A program made the translations under genes and the position numbers. Positions 53,082 through 64,000 of a stretch of 64,000 nucleotides of DNA are shown here, in pieces. This DNA is from Bugula neritina. Taxonomy: Eukaryota; Bryozoa; Gymnolaemata; Cheilostomatida; Bugulidae. Positions within the stretch are counted from its first letter, which is position 1. Each line of letters starts with the position of its first letter. The notes beneath the pieces were generated by a model. It had not been told where the DNA came from and searched no databases. It saw only the letters and a list, made by a program, of their open reading frames with translations. Where the stretch lies: assembly GCA_964035545.1 (NCBI GenBank), contig OZ037765.1:7638698-7702697 (forward strand), in the 5' to 3' direction.

Positions 53082-55873
53082 TCAGCATAATATGAATAAA
53101 GCAATGATTAGAGTCATAGTTATAAGCAAAGTATCTTTTCTGTGATGCCCAGCTGAGCTGGGGATGCATGAAAAGCAGATAACTCCATGTGCAGTTGCTT
53201 CGCATTGCCCATAGCCTTGGTACTCTAATAAGCAGGTTATGCCGCACCTATGAGGCAGCAGTGATACCAGTACATCTACACAACCTGCTGTAAGTCCTTG
53301 ACTATTGTAAATCTTCCAACAGCCAAAGGCCCTGTCACAAGATATTCTTCCTACAAAATCAAGCCATTTTTTTGGCTTAGTTAGCTTTTAAGGTTTAGGA
53401 TGAACTTTACCTTGTGATATTTTTCTTATTATGGCACTAGATTTTAAAAAAATTGGGAATATAAAGTTGTTACAATAATTTCTCTTTACAATGAAATTAT
53501 CAAACAGAACTTTTCTGCACACAATATTGATATACTGATTGATTGACTGATTGATTGATATTGATCGATATTGATATACTTGTAGTTCTGGAAAGTGACT
53601 CACCAATTTGGTGACCTTGATAATAATGAGGACAGGAAGTGGTCTGATATAAGTCTATTGCTTTGTACGTACATCTTTTAGTGGTGCAGTTATAGAAGTA
53701 GTCAGTTTGACAACTACACCTGTAGGAATAATGGCAATCGTAGCCCAAATAGGCTCTACACTGATCAGTGACATGCTGACATTCTGTCTCTAGCATACTA
53801 ACACATGTATTGTTGAAGTATTCGCCATTCAGACATGTTCTACAAATACTCCTTTCACCATCGTAATAACTCCTGTCTACAATAGAATAACATAATTAAA
53901 GTATAACTCTTCTGAATATTATATATATTATTACAATACAGAAAAGAGTAGAAGGCAGAAGCCACCAAAGTGGAATGAATATTTAAATATCTATTTACCC
54001 ACCGAGAATTAGAATAAATTATTAGCTAACTGAACAGCTTGCAAAGATATTTTATATGTTGTATACAATAATGCAATTTAAACCTACATAACCTTCAATA
54101 GGGGCTCTCCGTGTGTGTGAATGAAGCCATGAAACATCTGGGTCAACTATTTACAATGTCGTGTACTACATTGCTGTTATTATGTTACTGCCTGCATTAT
54201 TATATTATATTGCATTATGATATATACGTACTATCATATTATATTATTACATTATTCAGACGAATAATATACTATGCTATATTACATTATACCACATTTA
54301 TTAAATTATAATATTATATTGTAATACTATGTTATACTGTTGTATTATAATAAAATGACTGTGTGATTTATAAGAAATAATTTTGGTTTTATAAAAAAAT
54401 TTTCTACAACCCTTTAGCTATGACCCAAATGAATATTTTATATAAAAATACAAAGGGTGTTTAACTCAGAAAAATAAATATAAGTTGATAATTTGCATAA
54501 TGTACATATTGAAGATTGGGATAGTCAAAAGTTAGTTCGAAAATGACTTACTTTTAGAACAATTCTTAAAGATATTCTTAAAATGTTTTTTTCTATTTTG
54601 TGTGTATGAATCTAGCAACTTATTACAGAATGTCTCAAAATTAGCCCAACTCTGTGTACAGAATTCGCAATTTAGTGTAGTTTATTAATGCTCTGAATGA
54701 CTAATACTAGTAGAAGTATGGTAGGCTACCTGAAGTAGGATCGCACTGACAACTCCCAAACTGATGAATTGAGGAGACGATGCATACTGAATCTGGACCT
54801 ATGATACTTTTACAATACTCATTCCCCTTTTCACAGTCTAGAATAGGATACAAGTCTAATGACTTGTTTAGAGACATGTATGACATCTCGCTGTGCATTC
54901 CTAGACTTGAGTTGGCTACCGACACTATAACAAGTTATGGTAATTTTAGTTCATACAACACAACACCATAATAATGCACAGACAATATGGGAATGATGTT
55001 GGAGGGTAAAATAATTATAAGTTTAAGCAAGGACTACTAAAACTAAACAAAGTTGTAACATTAAAAAATAATAAGCTTTTAATCCTAAAAAAATTACCAA
55101 TTAATATTTTTGAACAAGAAAATCACAAATACTAGCAGCTCAACTTCAAAATACTGCATATGTGGCCTATCTTTATATCCCATGCAGAGAACTAATTTTG
55201 AAATGAACTTACTACCTTTAAGGCTGGTATTATTGACCGTTAATGCAAAGTCTTCAACACAGCAAGTGCTTTCTATCAACTTAGTTTGACAACTCCAACT
55301 TTGCTTTTTGTCTTCATAATGAGGAAAATAGCCCTGTGCGCATCTGCACCTGCCTCTATAAAAAGAGAAAACATTATGTAGTAAGTTCAGCTGATTAGAT
55401 AAGGTAATTTGGGAAACCTTTTGGTTTCTCATGGCAAAATTATTTTTCTAAATAAAAAATTAGAAGCATTCATGAAATCTGTTTTATATGCCTTTATTTT
55501 AGATTCATTAGGTATTCTCATAATGATAGCAATAATAATATATTTTTATGGCATATGTAGCAGTATGTAAAATTACTGTGCCTAAAACTCAAAAACCATT
55601 GCAAAATCATGCTGTAGTTTTAGATTTGCAATTATAACTATTTTTAAACTTATCCGATAAACAAATAACTTCATAGATGTTTGTGTAAAAGCATAGTGCA
55701 ACTTACAAATAACAGTAGGAGTTGTCAGCACCACAAGCATGAGATGCATTACATGCCAAGTATTCTATTCTTATAACGTCTTCTTCAGACACAACTGCAG
55801 AAATATAGGCTAAAAAATACAATATCCACTCCAAGATGAAAAATCGCATGATTGTTCTTATTATTTTCTCCAT
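53082..55873 (-). CDS. Cysteine-rich secreted or anchored protein, unrecognised
   Basis: Five minus-strand exons: 55873-55707, 55355-55213, 54924-54730, 53876-53604, 53287-53082, with matching phases (2,1,1,1) and GT-AG junctions, giving about 327 residues. A signal peptide (IMRFFILEWILYFLAYISA) leads to cysteine modules of the EGF or EB type (CNASHACGADNSYC, then GRCRCAQGYF; CEKGNEYC to SCQCDPTSG; CRTCLNGEYF; YRCSCQTDYFYNC; CGITCLLEYQGYGQC). The C-terminus is a short polar spacer (SSAGHHRKD) and a hydrophobic tail (TLLITMTLIIALFILC) that ends the protein. This looks like a GPI-anchor signal or a tail transmembrane helix. Starting at 55849 would also leave a signal peptide. Exon 2 has tandem donors 3 nt apart. 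The function is unknown; the location is extracellular by inference. Confidence 0.72.
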
Positions 55874-57352
55874 ATTAAACAATAAACCCCACATAAAATA
55901 GATTTTATTGTCTAGCACAGAGTAATTTCATTATAAGCACAAAGCAATTGTGTTGTAAGCCTTAACATCCAGCTAGATAACAATGAAATTAGAAGATCGT
56001 AACAATTTTGGGAATATTCCTCAATCCTCATATAATACAGTTTATTAGATTTGTTATTAAACCAGGGGAATTGATGATCATGAGCATACAACTTCCATTC
56101 ATTGTTTGAAACTCTTCATCGTTACAAGTTGTTACAATTGAGAATAATTTAGTGCTTTTGCTGTTCTATTGCACAAAGCAATTTTTGGGGCTACGCAACA
56201 GATTAGTTGCATTTCTTGATCACTTACCGAAACTAGTTACATGCAAATATAGAAGAGCAATCAATAATTTTGCAGCATTGAATATGTCATCATTTGCTTT
56301 TTGTCCGTGCTTTGAAAATGGCAGTGATGGCGGTTTTTTTAGTTTACACACATCAAGTATTGATATTGGGGCATTGTGGATTTCAATACACCCACAATAG
56401 ATAACGAGTTTTTTTGCTGATATCCACGCAACTGTATAACACACTATAACACAACAATTATAATGTAAAGCGTCAAGTATTCTCATATTTTACAGCAAAT
56501 GTATTCAATAAATTTCTATGCACTGCAGTAATTCTCAGGTAGAAGATAAAGAATATAAACACCAAAGCAGCACATGGAATTGGATCTTTGGTAACAGAAC
56601 TACTTATAGTCAAGACTAATATGAGGCATGAGAAATTCAGCAATAAGCTGATAGAATGAATTCATTTTATTAATATATGAGAATATTAAAAATCAAAAGA
56701 AAAACAAAATATACATTATTGTGTATAGTGTAACTTTAATATATGTACATAACATAGAAACAAAATGGAGCATAAACTTCAACTAGAAATGAATATAATT
56801 GCACCAACGAAGTATAAAAAACAGAATTATATACAATTATAATGTTAAATTTTAATGGAATAACAGCATTAAATCAAGATAAAACTTACTAATTTCACCA
56901 GCAAAAATACTGCATGAAAATAACTATTGTTATTATAAGGAAATCAATCAAAATTATACCATCTACCAACATTATAAAAAGACTATAATTTGAGTAGCAG
57001 TAATATTAGAGATAAATGTAAAAATGTTGGCTTCAATTTTAAAGCTAGCTCATGTTTGTCCTGATAAAACCCACTAGTGAATTTATTATGCAAGTTAATA
57101 TTGCTTGCATAATTTCTGTTTAATTGAATCGAGTTATTCCTTATAGCATTTTAAAGAATGTAGATTAAATGCAACCTTACAAACTGTTTTATTAAACGAA
57201 AACACAGTTTCTCCAGTTATTTTAGCCAACACACTTGAGCAAAAACGTTCAGTCTCTATGCAGAAAAATCTTGCTCACCCTTCGCATTAATTCTATCAAG
57301 TGTGTTTGACTAAGCTATGTACAACTAAATTTTAAGACCAATGAGTAATGCT
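55874..57352. other. Spacer between SAAL1 and the cysteine-rich gene
   Basis: AT-rich. It contains the presumed SAAL1 3' UTR, with a minus-strand AATAAA at 57193-57188, and the promoter of the cysteine-rich gene. ORFs at 56152-56486 show no family resemblance and no splice support. Confidence 0.5.
57188..57193 (-). terminator. Probable poly(A) signal of SAAL1
   Basis: tttatt on the plus strand reads AATAAA on the minus strand, about 160 nt after the SAAL1 stop. Confidence 0.4.
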
Positions 57353-60300
57353 CTAACGTAATTTGTTAGCATTATCTGAGTCTGAGCTAGAGTTAGAGTC
57401 GGTGTGTGGAATATTATCATAAGTGTCTTTTATGACGAGTTGCAATCGAGTTAGTTCATACTTTTCAGATAGAGTACGGATAAACTTCAGTATTTCCACA
57501 CTGCAGTGTTTCACAATTCCCGTTGTGAGACTTTTCAGTCTAGTTTTCTCACAATCATCGTTCATGTACTGAAGCCATGAGGGAGTTGTCCTCTCCGATA
57601 TGCTATCTTCAGCACAATCTATCTGGGAAAGTTCCGTCTCCTTAAATATTACATTATAAAACAATCATTATATTATATGAAATGTATGAGCAAGAAAAAC
57701 AACCCATATGGAATCTACTCCTAGTGTATTCATTCTCCAATTATATTATTTAGATGTAACAGAAACTGTTAAGTACCCGATTCTGTTGAGCTATACTGTT
57801 GCATAAGTTCAATAAGCAACAGCTTAGGCTAAGGATTTAGGGCCTCAACAAAGAAGAACCAGCATAAATTTTTAAATGCTTAGGACCAGTAGAGTTGCTA
57901 AAGATATGGCTGCAAAATTAGTAAACTTCTGATATCAAGGCTAAATATTCTATTATCCGTTAGACTATTGGCATACAAGGCTGAATAACTACTTAACAGG
58001 CACAAAAATAGTGTGCGCAATCCAGATAGAATTTAAATGGTAAAAATAAACTGACAGTCACAGAAAGTGGTCAGAAAATGTAATTCTTGTGCTAATACAA
58101 GTATTGCATAGCCACACGGCTGCACCAGTAAGCACATAACACATCCACAGCTCTATCCTTGCAACTAGAGACAAATACAATAGTCACCTCTTTATACCCA
58201 ATAGATATTATATCAGCCACTATCAGGAAAAGCACCTCCTTGAGAGTTGTGATGAGATTATCACTGCTGAGAGACCGGTGAGGGGAACTTGCAGGAGTGT
58301 GTCGTGCCAACCCCTCCTTGTCGCAGGCGTATAAGATCTTCAGTAGGCAGCGAATACATTTCTTATCTGGTATATTATTACATTATTATATGGTATATTA
58401 TTACATTATTATATGGTATATTATTACATTATTATATGGTATATTATTACATTATTATATGGTATATTATTACATTATTATATGATATATTATAGGGTAT
58501 ATTATTACATTATTATATGGTATATTATTACATTATTATATGGTATATTATTACATTATTATATGGTATATTATTACATTATTATATGGTATATTATTAC
58601 ATTATTATGTTACATTATTAAATTATTATATGGTATATTATTAAATGGTATATTATTACATTATTATATGGTACATTATTACATTATTATATGTTACATT
58701 ATTAAATTATTATATGGTATATTATTACATTATTATATGGTATATTATTACATTATTATATGATATATTATAGGGTATATTATTACATTATTATATGGTA
58801 TATTATTACATTATTATATGGTATATTATTACATTATTATATGGTATATTATTACATTATTATGTTACATTATTAAATTATTATATGGTATATTATTAAA
58901 TGGTATATTATTACATTATTATATGGTACATTATTACATTATTATATGTTACATTATTAAATTATTATATGGTATATTATTACATTATTATATGGTACAT
59001 TATTACATTATTATATGATATATTATAGGGTATATTATTACATTATTATATGGTATATTATTACATTATTATATGGTATATTATTACATTATTATATGGT
59101 ATATTATTACATTATTATGTTACATTATTAAATTATTATATGGTATATTATTAAATGGTATATTATTACATTATTATATGGTACATTATTACATTATTAT
59201 ATGTTACATTATTAAATTATTATATGGTATATTATTACATTATTATATGGTATATTATTACATTATTATATGATATATTATAGGGTATATTATTACATTA
59301 TTATATGGTATATTATTACATTATTATATGGTATATTATTACATTATTATATGGTATATTATTACATTATTATGTTACATTATTAAATTATTATATGGTA
59401 TATTATTAAATGGTATATTATTACATTATTATATGGTACATTATTACATTATTATATGTTACATTATTAAATTATTATATGGTATATTATTACATTATTA
59501 TATGGTACATTATTACATTATTATATGATATATTATAGGGTATATTATTACATTATTATATGGTATATTATTACATTATTATATGGTATATTATTACATT
59601 ATTATATGATATATTATTACATTATTATATGGTATATTATTACATTATTATATGGTATATTATTACATTATTATTTGGTATATTATTACATTATTATATG
59701 TTACATTATTAAATTATTATATGGTATATTATTACACTATTATATGGTATATTATTACACTATTATATGGTATATTATTACATTATTATATGGTATATTA
59801 TTACATTATTATATGTTACATTATTACATTATTATATGGTATATTATTACATTATTATATGGTACATTATTACATTATTATATGTTACATTATTACATTA
59901 TTATATGGTATATTATTACATTATTATATGGTACATTATTACATTATTATATGATATATTATTACATTATTATATGGTATATTATTACATTATTATATGT
60001 TACATTATTAAATTATTATATGGTATATTATTATATTATTATATGGTATATTATTACATTATTATATGGTATATTATTACATTATTATATGTTACATTAT
60101 TAAATTATTATATGGTATATTATTACATTATTATATGGTATATTATTACACTATTATATGGTATATTATTACATTATTATATGGTATATTATTACATTAT
60201 TATATGGTATATTATTACATTATTATATGGTATATTATTACATTATTATATGTTACATTATTACATTATTATATGGTATATTATTACATTATTATATGGT

Positions 60301-63300
60301 ACATTATTACATTATTATATGATATATTATAACATTATTATATGGTATATTATTACATTATTATATGTTACATTATTAAATTATTATATGGTATATTATT
60401 ACATTATCATATGGTATATTATTACATTTATTACATGATACATTATATGTATTTCTCTTCAGGGCAAACAACCAAGAATAAAACGTCTAGCATGCAATAA
60501 AGCAGTTATTTTATTGAACAATGGCAAAAGATAACTTAAGCCATAGTGTGAACAGCGAGTGCTTTATAAAGTTGTACCTGAGAATAGCAAGCTGTAGCCG
60601 GCAGGTGATGACGTCAGAGCTGAATTTAGAACAGAGACAGCAGAGGCTACAACACCAGCTCTCCGATCTGTATAGAATCATAGAGTATAGGGAGCATGTG
60701 GTGATAATATTACCTGTGTTTATTATAGCAAATACTGTATAAGAAGATAAATACAACATGAATATAAATCCTACAGCTTGCCAAAATTTTTATGTAAGCC
60801 ATTGTTATATACTATATAAACAGTGCATATTGTTTGCATCATGCATAACTTGTGCTATAATAATATTACACAGCATAATATAATACAAACTATATAATAT
60901 AAATCATTACATTCTTATACTTGCAACCGTAACCTCAACATTTTAATTAAAACAGTGCTTATTTCAACATCATAAACAGACATGAGCACGCTATCAAATT
61001 ATAACTGGAGACGTATAGATTTATTCTCAATAAATATAATATAATCAACAGATAATATATGTGCACACCTTTACAACAGGCAATACCCTGTACATTTTAA
61101 AAGTTACAAAATAAAAATAAAATAATGTGCAAAACCACCCAACAAAAGCACATCACAGGTTGTACAGGTAAGCACCACACGACGTAATAACAAATACATT
61201 ACCTTCAAGATTAACGATTTCATCCTCACAGATTTTCAGTAAGAACTCTTTCAGGATATCTACTGTTGATTCCACCTGATCAATTATTGCAGCAACACCA
61301 TTGGTTTGAGTAGACATCAACTGCAGGCAATGTAGCAGACTAAACGTTCCTTCTTCTACTACTAATCTGTACAAATAGTGCATTGCCAATATACAAGGTT
61401 ATGAGTACTTATGAAATAGCATGTACAGAGAATAGAGTAATGAATGAGATATTAAACAATCAATTAAATCTCTAGTAAATCACAATGATAAAACTTTCCA
61501 AACTATTTGACTGCTGATAGTATGAAGAAAATTTATAAACTATTATCAACTTCTTTCAGATCACACGGAGCTGTCACAGCCGTGTCCTACAGTCACATGA
61601 CCCGTTGAGTCTGTGACACACTCACCCCAGTTGCTTCAACGCCTCTACTACAGCTGCGAGTAGAGTGACTGAACTCCAAGTCTTACACAACTCATCTGAC
61701 ACGTCTAGTATGTAGTCTAGTAGACTAGCCGTGTTGGTGAGAAGATCCTCTGTAATATACAGGTATCAGGTGATCATACAGGTATCAGGTGACTGTACAG
61801 GTATCAGGTGATCATACAGGTATCAGGTGACTGTACAGGTATCAGGTGATCATACAGGTATCAGGTGATCATACAGGTATCAGGTGATCATACAGGTATC
61901 AGGTGATCATACAGGTATCAGGTGATCATACAGGTATCAGGTGAACATACAGGTATCAGGTAAATATACAGGTGAACCAATGATACACTTGCTACACACT
62001 ACTCAGCAGGAAATAGGTCTGCTGTCATACAAATAAACTAGCTTCATATAACGAGAATTGATTTGAGTACTGGAAAACAATGTTTTAAGCATGATTAACT
62101 AGATAGCATGTGCAAATTGTGTCAGTAAATGAAAGTATAAATATAATAAATATAGATAGATAATAAAATTAAAAGCTTCTTTTTTACTTAAATTTTGAAG
62201 TTGAATGAACTCAGCCAACTTCAAGTAAAGAAAGTCCATGTGGCCAGAATCGAGGGGGTTGATGAATTAGTTGATACATTAGAATGTTTAATCTGGTATA
62301 AATGCTATACACAATAAGTATAAACTTGGTTTGCTCCTTATTTGCTTCAGCCCTTACTAGATACCAGTTTCCACAGCTAGAATGCTACTCTCAATACACA
62401 AAGTTGACTCACTGTTTACAGAACTTCTGAGGATGAACTTTATATCTTCTATATACTTGGTGTCCGAAGCGTATTCCTTCAACCAAACATCTCTACACTT
62501 TTCATTAGACAAAACAGTTGTGAGAAATCTCGTAGCTTCTACCAGAGTTGGGGCGTCAGTCTTTCCCAGCAAACTAAGGGACAATACCCTAAAAGAAACT
62601 TATGAATTGATAATAAAATAAAATCAAAAATAAAATTCAGGTTGAATATCTAAGCATATTATATTAGAATGAACTATATAACCATTTGCCCATACACCAC
62701 AATTTTAACCCAAGTTATTCTACTATCTGATTGAGATCTTGGACTAAACAACTGGAGTGTGTGTGTGTGTGTGTGTGTGCGTGTGCGTGTTGGGCTAGTT
62801 TGAGTTATTTGAGTATACATGCAGTATATGAGTGGGTATGCTGATAAATAAAGAAACTGATGGTCAGTATACCAGCGAATAGAATTCTTGCATATGATTT
62901 ACTTGCTAATTTCAAAATAATCAAAGACCCAACATTGTTGTTTCATATAAACTTGAGTGCAGCCTTTTTCCTTGTCAAAGTATTTCAAAATAAACACAAT
63001 GCAATACAATTTAGTAATTATGCAATTAGGTTGAATAAGAAAGTTTGGCCATGTTGTCATAGAAATAGTATCAATAATCCTTAGGACCTGATTATGTTGA
63101 CCTGTTTGTTTTTTAAAACGGTACACTATTTAAATCATGAGTTGTTCTAACAATCTAAACTAATGATTGGGCTCCCACGAAAACAATGGTATGCTAGAGC
63201 AGATTATATATGCTTTTAAAATTTTTGTCAAAAAGTAATAAAATGAAAGTCCATAATGTGGGACAAAACTACAAAAATTCATGCGTTTTCACTTGTAATT

Positions 63301-63600
63301 TTAAAGTTAAAATTATCTCATTGCTTGAGCAAGTTAATTTCGTTATGACACTATCAAAAGGTAAGTTACAGTGAAAATGAAGCTTTGCGTGCTGAAAACA
63401 GGTCCGTGTATTGCTAGTTATCATATTGCTAGTTATCATATTGCTAGTTATCATATTGCTAGTTATCATATTGCTAGTTAGCATATTGCTAGTTATCATA
63501 TTGCTAGTCAACAAACCTACACCAGAAACTGACTGTTTGCCATACTTTCACAGACACTTGCAGTACATGCCATGTTGCCCAAGATGCCAATAGCGATTTC
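57353..63600 (-). CDS. SAAL1: SAAL1 (serum amyloid A-like 1), 5' partial
   Basis: Seven minus-strand exons: 63600-63521, 62588-62413, 61749-61626, 61366-61203, 60667-60578, 58366-58188, 57640-57353. Phases match (2,1,2,1,1,0), junctions are GT-AG and the stop is TAG. They encode 366 residues. EIAIGILGNMACTASVC followed by DAPTLVEATRFLTTVLS matches the armadillo-like core of SAAL1. So do NKDLLTNTASLLDYILDVSD, FSLLHCLQLMSTQTNGVAAI, ASAVSVLNSAL and CLLKILYACDKEGL. The end (SVEILKFIRTLSEKYEL, then a serine-aspartate-rich tail) aligns with the family's C-terminus. Vertebrate SAAL1 is about 470 residues, so roughly 100 N-terminal residues lie in exons beyond the right edge. SAAL1 promotes cell proliferation in vertebrates. 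Three introns carry minisatellites next to splice sites. Confidence 0.88.
58369..60437. repeat. AT-rich 23-bp minisatellite with 255-bp higher-order repeat
   Basis: About 2.07 kb of tandem 23-bp units (tatattattacattattatatgg) with variants ending tatgttacattattaaat or shortened to tattaaatgg. A marker variant, tatgatatattataggg, occurs at 58481, 58759, 59014, 59269 and 59524. The spacing is 278 then 255, 255 and 255 bp, so an 11-unit higher-order repeat has been duplicated. The rest, 59540-60437, is less regular. The array lies in the SAAL1 intron between 60578 and 58366 and touches the acceptor of exon 58366. All three plus-strand frames stay open, giving false ORFs of up to 223 codons. Confidence 0.97.
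61759..61975. repeat. 19-bp minisatellite
   Basis: About 11 copies of acaggtatcaggtgatcat. Two early copies carry gactgt in place of gatcat, and the last copies are degraded (gaacat, taaata). It lies in the SAAL1 intron between 62413 and 61749, starting about 10 bp from the 61749 exon. Confidence 0.97.
62757..62790. repeat. GT microsatellite
   Basis: About 34 bp of GT with two GC interruptions, in a SAAL1 intron. Confidence 0.9.
63410..63511. repeat. 15-bp minisatellite
   Basis: About 6.7 copies of attgctagttatcat, one with ttagcat. It lies in the SAAL1 intron after exon 63600-63521, ending about 9 bp from that exon. Its minus-strand ORF (repeated MITSN) is an artefact. Confidence 0.96.
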
Positions 63601-64000
63601 CTACAATAGTATGGAGTCAGTGATGAGTAACAAAATATAAAAGTAAATTTTACACTCTGACAGCTAATGTACATTTTATCAACAAAAGTGCACCTTACTG
63701 TAGCAGACAGTGGGATAGTGTATATCTAAACATATACTGTTGCAGGTAAAATATATAATATACAACTATAACAGGAAATCCTGACTTAACCTGCAGGAAA
63801 TTTTATTAAACATTTTGTTTAGTTAAAACACAAGTGTTGTGTAGTATAAACAAATTTAAATGGACCTGTGATAACAGTCAACTGCGTTTTAGAGCCACAA
63901 ACTAGCAGCACCTGCATTCTACAGCTCATGTCATTCAACAAACTGTCATTTCTGATTGCATCAGGCTGTTTAGATCTTGTAGCTTACATTGAATGTAAAT
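63601..64000. other. SAAL1 upstream intron
   Basis: No exon matching the missing SAAL1 N-terminus was found. A minus-strand open stretch near 63965-63900 has an acceptor-like start but poor donors and no resemblance to SAAL1. Confidence 0.5.

Noticed and set aside
58289-60438. Many plus-strand ORFs of up to 223 codons rich in Tyr, Ile and Leu
   Set aside because: They are read-through of the 23-bp satellite. With no stop in any plus-strand frame, the 23-residue period is only the 69-nt beat of the repeat. The array is intronic in SAAL1 on the other strand.
60521-60742. Plus-strand ORF resembling a short coiled coil
   Set aside because: It is the antisense shadow of SAAL1 exon 60667-60578, which fits in phase and sequence on the minus strand.
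62170-62270. Minus-strand stretch (NPLDSGHMDFLYLKLAEF) that looked like a SAAL1 exon
   Set aside because: The frame has an upstream stop and no AG acceptor in between. The flanking exons 62413 and 61749 join directly in phase to give the expected SAAL1 sequence.
63411-63593. Repeated ILLVI plus-strand ORF
   Set aside because: A product of the 15-bp minisatellite, antisense to SAAL1.
63895-63970. Minus-strand exon-like piece near the right edge
   Set aside because: The donors are poor, and the translation does not resemble the SAAL1 region expected before EIAIGILGN.

Overview
The window is a stretch of animal nuclear DNA. It is AT-rich, its genes are split into many small exons with GT-AG introns, and it carries an LTR retrotransposon, tRNA-derived SINEs, foldback elements and several minisatellites. 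The gene families (tandem IgGFc-binding domains with a DGxDNDCDG linker, a UNC5 netrin receptor, the sperm-tail protein STPG2, and SAAL1) fit an invertebrate bilaterian, most likely a lophotrochozoan such as a mollusc or bryozoan. The sequence alone does not fix the species. There are no prokaryotic genes and no CRISPR array. All exon models are mine, built from open frames, splice consensus and phase matching.

Layout. (1) 1-6540, minus: a secreted protein with two tandem IgGFc-binding domains joined by an acidic calcium-binding-like linker; it runs off the left edge, and one intron holds a minisatellite. (2) 6855-9448: a young, internally deleted Ty3/gypsy LTR element with a perfect 5-bp target duplication, about 0.3 kb upstream of that gene's predicted start codon. 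(3) 9454-14751: a terminal exon of a small cysteine-rich membrane protein (10484-10725, plus), two unassigned exon-like ORFs and a 484-bp foldback element. (4) 14752-24572, plus: a complete ten-exon STPG2 gene with a palindromic MITE-like element and a SINE in its introns. (5) 24573-36218: gene-poor DNA, apart from a candidate alternative signal-peptide exon for UNC5 at 27216-27294. (6) 36219-51852, plus: a complete 19-exon UNC5 gene (Ig, Ig, TSP1, TSP1, TM, ZU5, UPA, death domain) with a SINE in an intron. (7) 53082-55873, minus: a five-exon cysteine-rich secreted or anchored protein, tail to tail with UNC5. (8) 57353-63600, minus: SAAL1 without its N-terminal exons, which lie beyond the right edge. 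Three of its introns carry different minisatellites, each at or within about 11 bp of a splice junction; the largest (about 2 kb, 23-bp unit) has a 255-bp higher-order repeat.

The genes do not form an operon or a pathway. They act in host defence or mucus (IgGFc type), sperm flagella (STPG2), axon guidance and apoptosis (UNC5) and proliferation (SAAL1). The most interesting observations are the two phase-compatible first exons for UNC5, the minisatellites at SAAL1 splice sites, the retroelement whose primer-binding site is fused in frame to the reverse-transcriptase tail, and two unrecognised cysteine-rich membrane-protein genes.
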